Assembly (NCBI RefSeq): GCF_020405205.1
Contig: NZ_CP084469.1
Span: 3,038,001 to 3,102,000 of the forward strand
Length of the DNA: 64,000 bases
Direction of reading: 5' to 3'
DNA from: Natrinema salinisoli
GTDB taxonomy: Archaea > Halobacteriota > Halobacteria > Halobacteriales > Natrialbaceae
The translations under genes were made by a program, and so were the position numbers. This document shows, one piece after another, positions 61,347 through 64,000 of the stretch. Below the pieces are notes generated by a model. The model made no database searches. It worked only from the letters and a program-made list of their open reading frames with translations, and had not been told where the DNA came from. Each line of letters opens with the position of its first letter. Position 1 is the first letter of the stretch.

Positions 61347-61514
61347 TTACAGGTCGCGGGGCTGGACCGTCTTCCGGTCGTTAGCCTCTGCACGTCGCGC
61401 TGCGTCCGCGAGGAGTTCGTCGACTTCCTCGTCGAGTGCGTCGTAGAAATCCGAGGCGACGTTTTTGTCATCGAGCGCTTCCTTGACGGCGGCTTTGACG
61501 ATAAGATCTGCCAT
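61347..61514 (-). CDS. DUF1931 histone-fold protein
   Basis: 55 residues from ATG 61514 to TAA 61347-61349. It starts MADLIVKAAVKEALDDKNVA, continues SDFYDALDEEVDELLADAAR and ends RRAEANDRKTVQPRDL, the DUF1931 pattern (histone-like alpha-helical fold: helix-strand-long helix-short basic end). It may bind DNA or act as a small architectural protein. A TATA-like atatatatg (about 61542-61550) lies upstream. Confidence 0.88.
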   Translation of the reverse strand: MADLIVKAAVKEALDDKNVASDFYDALDEEVDELLADAARRAEANDRKTVQPRDL

Positions 61515-61800
61515 ACGATATACTCGTTTCCGGTTACCTCATATATATGTTTTGGTTAGTCGTGGAAATACGGGGGTTCCAGCGGTTGATTCGTCCGTTT
61601 CGGTGCGCAGAACCACCGGAAAGTATATAGTTGATGAACAGCCGGCGGGGATTTCGGGGCGATCGAGACACCGTATTCGGCTCGCGCGCGGTCCTCCGGG
61701 GCTCCCGCGCGTGTTCAGCGATACTATCTGCTGAGAATCGTTAGCTCGCGACTCGAACCCCGGTCGACGGATTCGAGTACGTCGGCCCTCGAGGAAAGGT
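61515..61800. other. 286-bp divergent promoter region
   Basis: Contains the AT-rich promoter of the DUF1931 gene (61533-61556) and a second AT-rich patch (aaagtatatagttg at 61621-61634). No ORF. Confidence 0.5.
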
Positions 61801-62559
61801 ATGCGCGAACTCCTCGAGGCCGTCGCCGACGGCTCGCTGTCGCCGGCACAGGCCGAAGCCGAGCTCAGGGGCTACGTCGTCGGCGACGCCGGCCGATTCG
61901 ATGCGGCTCGCGAGCAGCGACGCGGGATTCCGGAAGCGATATTCGCGGAGGGAAAGTCGGCCGAACAGATCGTCGCACTCGCGGAAACCGCCCTCGAGAC
62001 GACGGGTCGGGCGTTGCTCACTCGAGTGTCCGAGTCCCTGTTCGAGGCGCTCGAGACCCATCTCGGGGAGGCGATTCCCGACGCCACGATCGATCGCCGG
62101 ACCACGACGGTCCGTGTGACGAGCCCCGAGTACGAACAGCCGTCGCTCGATGCGACGGTGGGAATCGCGACCGGTGGAACGGTCGACGGGCCGGTCGCGG
62201 ACGAAGCAGGGATGGTTCTTCGAGACGCGGGCGTGACGGTCGATCGGGTCGACGATATCGGCGTCGCGTCGCTGGATCGGACCCTCGATCAGCTCGATCG
62301 ACTCCGCGAGGCGGACGTGCTGATCGTCGCCGCCGGTCGAGAGGGCGCTCTGCCGACCGTCGTCGCCGGTCTCGTCGATACGCCCGTCATCGGCGTCCCG
62401 GTCGCCAGCGGCTACGGCCACGGCGGCGACGGCGAGGCGGCACTCGCCGGCATGCTTCAGTCCTGTACCGTGCTCTCGGTCGTCAACATCGACGCGGGGT
62501 TCGTCGCCGGTGCGCAGGCGACGCTCTTCGCACGCGCGATCGATACTCCACGGTCCTGA
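61801..62559 (+). CDS. larB: nickel-pincer cofactor biosynthesis protein LarB
   Basis: 252 residues. LarB carboxylates and hydrolyses nicotinic acid adenine dinucleotide, the first step of the Ni-pincer cofactor of lactate racemase-type enzymes. AIR-carboxylase (PurE-like) fold in the C-terminal half: GIATGGTVDGPVADEAGMVL, VLIVAAGREGALPTVVAGLV, ASGYGHGGDGEAALAGMLQS and VVNIDAGFVAGAQATLFA. The N-terminal helical part (FAEGKSAEQIVALAETALE) is typical. No larC or larE is adjacent. Confidence 0.92.
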   Translation: MRELLEAVADGSLSPAQAEAELRGYVVGDAGRFDAAREQRRGIPEAIFAEGKSAEQIVALAETALETTGRALLTRVSESLFEALETHLGEAIPDATIDRRTTTVRVTSPEYEQPSLDATVGIATGGTVDGPVADEAGMVLRDAGVTVDRVDDIGVASLDRTLDQLDRLREADVLIVAAGREGALPTVVAGLVDTPVIGVPVASGYGHGGDGEAALAGMLQSCTVLSVVNIDAGFVAGAQATLFARAIDTPRS

Positions 62560-62676
62560 CGACGTCCTTATTCTCGAAAAATATTTCCCGAAACCGAAAA
62601 GCCAAACAGTGTATGGTGAAGGCTATTTATTCGTTCGACCAGTATACTACGGTACCGGCTCCGGCCGGTGTGACCA

Positions 62677-62826
62677 ATGCCCAAGTGTGACCACTGCGGC
62701 GCGCACGTCTCCGAACGGTTCGCACGTGTCTTCGCCGACGAAGACGGCGAAATCCACGCGTGTGTCAGCTGTTCGGCCAACGCCGGAATCGCAGAGGCCG
62801 CGAAAGAGCGCGCTCGCGGTACCTGA
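62677..62826 (+). CDS. small zinc-ribbon protein (DUF7563-like)
   Basis: 49 residues. MPKCDHCGAHVSERFARVFA and then CVSCSANAGIAEAAKERARG gives two CxxC pairs, a complete treble-clef/zinc-ribbon. From memory this is a widespread haloarchaeal mini-protein with unknown target. Composition and codon use match neighbouring genes. Confidence 0.75.
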   Translation: MPKCDHCGAHVSERFARVFADEDGEIHACVSCSANAGIAEAAKERARGT

Positions 62827-62907
62827 CCACATCGCTACCACGCGATCAACAACCACGCGCCCCCACGGACGAGACGCTTTTTACGCACCCCCGCCTGTCC
62901 ACGAGCG

Positions 62908-63156
62908 ATGGCCGACCACGTCGTCTACGTCCTCGAGTGCGCCGACGGCTCCCTCTACACCGGCTACACGACCGACCTCGAGCGACGCGTCGCCGAACAC
63001 GATGCGGGCGAGGGCGCGAAGTACACGCGCGGACGGACGCCGGTCGAACTCCGATACCACGAGGAGTTCGACTCGAGGTCGGCAGCCATGTCTCGCGAGT
63101 ACGAGATCAAGCAACTGAGCAGGGCCGCGAAAGAGCGACTCATCGGGCTCGAGTGA
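62908..63156 (+). CDS. GIY-YIG nuclease family protein (UPF0213 type)
   Basis: 82 residues. GIY-YIG signature: [20 protein letters not shown] and then [20 protein letters not shown], with the Glu near residue 60 ([11 protein letters not shown]). Small single-domain members are thought to be structure-dependent nucleases, role unknown. Confidence 0.87.
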   Translation: MADHVVYVLECADGSLYTGYTTDLERRVAEHDAGEGAKYTRGRTPVELRYHEEFDSRSAAMSREYEIKQLSRAAKERLIGLE

Positions 63157-63252
63157 GCCGTCCCGACTCGGCGTACGCCAGTCCGCCACCACATTATATC
63201 ACATCTAACGTCCGAAAAATAGATACTGTCCGAGGCTGGTAGTTACCATACG

Positions 63253-64000
63253 ATGCAAATCGACGTCGTCGACGATCTCAAACAACCCGAATACACCGGC
63301 GAGAACCGGTGTGAACCGTGTACCGTGTTGAACCTCGTCATCGCAGCGGTAGTCGGCTCGCTGATCGCGCGCAAGTCCCGCCTCGGCGGCCTCCTCGCGA
63401 TTACGGTCTCCGTCGCGCTAATCTATCTCAGAGGCTATCTCGTTCCCGGAACGCCGACGTTGACGAAACGGTACCTTCCGCCCGAAGTGCTGCGCTGGTT
63501 CGGGAAAGAGCCCGATCCGGGGGTCGCGAGCGGCCTCGGTGCCGCCGGCTCGACCGGGACGACCTCTGCCGATGCATCCCGCTCCGGCACCGATTCGACC
63601 GACACCTCGTCGCCGTCCGGTGACGTCGCCACGTTCGACGAAACCGACGACGTCGCCGCGACCGACGGCGAGGACGAACAGGCGATCGTCGACCTCGAGA
63701 CGTTCTTCCTCGACCACGACGTCCTCGAGCCGTGCTCGGACAGGGACGACCTCTGTCTCACCGACGCGTTCGAGACCGCCTGGTTCGACGAGATCGAGCC
63801 GCTCGACGAGTCGGGGGTCGACGCCGCGGCGGCCGTCGACGCGTTCGGATTCGAGGCCGATCCCGACGAGTTCGAATTCGAGACCCGCGACGAGACTCAG
63901 ATCTTGATGGCGGGGGGCCGCGGAGCCGGCCGCTGGCCCTCTCGGGCCGGGCTGATCGCGGACGTCGCCGCGAGTCGGGCGCTCGAGACGTGGATCGACG
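63253..64000 (+). CDS. haloarchaeal membrane-anchored protein, 3' end outside window
   Basis: At least 249 residues. An N-terminal CxxC (NRCEPCTVLNL) precedes two helices (about 25-42 and 46-58); a long Asp/Ser/Thr-rich linker (about 80-140) follows, then an alpha/beta domain (AIVDLETFFLDHDVLEPCSD; TQILMAGGRGAGRWPSRAGL). Frame stays open to the window end. I do not recognise the family. Confidence 0.7.
   Translation, partial: MQIDVVDDLKQPEYTGENRCEPCTVLNLVIAAVVGSLIARKSRLGGLLAITVSVALIYLRGYLVPGTPTLTKRYLPPEVLRWFGKEPDPGVASGLGAAGSTGTTSADASRSGTDSTDTSSPSGDVATFDETDDVAATDGEDEQAIVDLETFFLDHDVLEPCSDRDDLCLTDAFETAWFDEIEPLDESGVDAAAAVDAFGFEADPDEFEFETRDETQILMAGGRGAGRWPSRAGLIADVAASRALETWID

Overview
The window is a GC-rich chromosomal segment from a halophilic euryarchaeon (class Halobacteria). 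The evidence is the very acidic proteome, the TATA-driven genes with few or no leader bases, and an archaeal gene set: DP1 of DNA polymerase D, Orc1/Cdc6, RFC small subunit, a SAMP2-type ubiquitin-like modifier, archaeal AlaS, a RibL-type FAD synthase and a histone-fold DUF1931 protein. A Natrinema/Haloterrigena-like genus is a guess. No rRNA, tRNA, complete IS element or CRISPR array was seen.

The centre (about 31.4-42 kb) is the most important part. It holds a chromosomal replication origin in the 1.35-kb gap between orc1/cdc6 (leftward) and the oapA-oapB-oapC operon (rightward). The gap carries three origin recognition boxes (ORBs). Two point in opposite directions and bracket an AT-richer core with eight CTAG tetranucleotides in about 107 bp, four of them in a TTACTAG heptamer; CTAG is normally rare in haloarchaea. 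More ORB copies lie inside the coding sequences of orc1 (one) and polD1 (an inverted pair), each in a stretch encoding a low-complexity linker. The polD1 gene and two tandem signal peptidases lie to the left; rfcS and an XPD-type helicase are farther out.

Left part (0-31 kb): upp (partial); PiT phosphate transporter; CBS-domain membrane protein; a glutaredoxin-like/redoxin pair; Sua5; a degenerate Cas4-like protein; Cmi4; an HdrD-like membrane Fe-S oxidoreductase; a glutamine amidotransferase; a degenerate adenylate-forming enzyme; a hydrolase with a cysteine nucleophile; alaS; a pseudo-histidine-kinase; rfcS; a bactofilin-like membrane protein; samp2; N-methyltryptophan/sarcosine oxidase; tryptophanase; aspartate kinase; acyl-CoA synthetase. 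Two intergenic stretches (about 7.1-7.4 and 14.1-14.3 kb) share a hairpin-chain element.

Right part (41-64 kb): a 29-codon membrane peptide coupled to a hypothetical gene; a perfect metal-repressor-like palindrome with a possible leaderless micro-ORF; methyltransferase; DUF1684; XPD-like helicase; ribL; an SLC13/TrkA-C permease; a thiamine-type ABC importer (ATPase, fused permease, lipoprotein); AI-2E family exporter; a MacB-type ABC pair; rpiA; DUF1931; larB; a GIY-YIG protein; and a truncated membrane protein at the edge. Several genes look like family members that kept the fold but lost catalytic residues.
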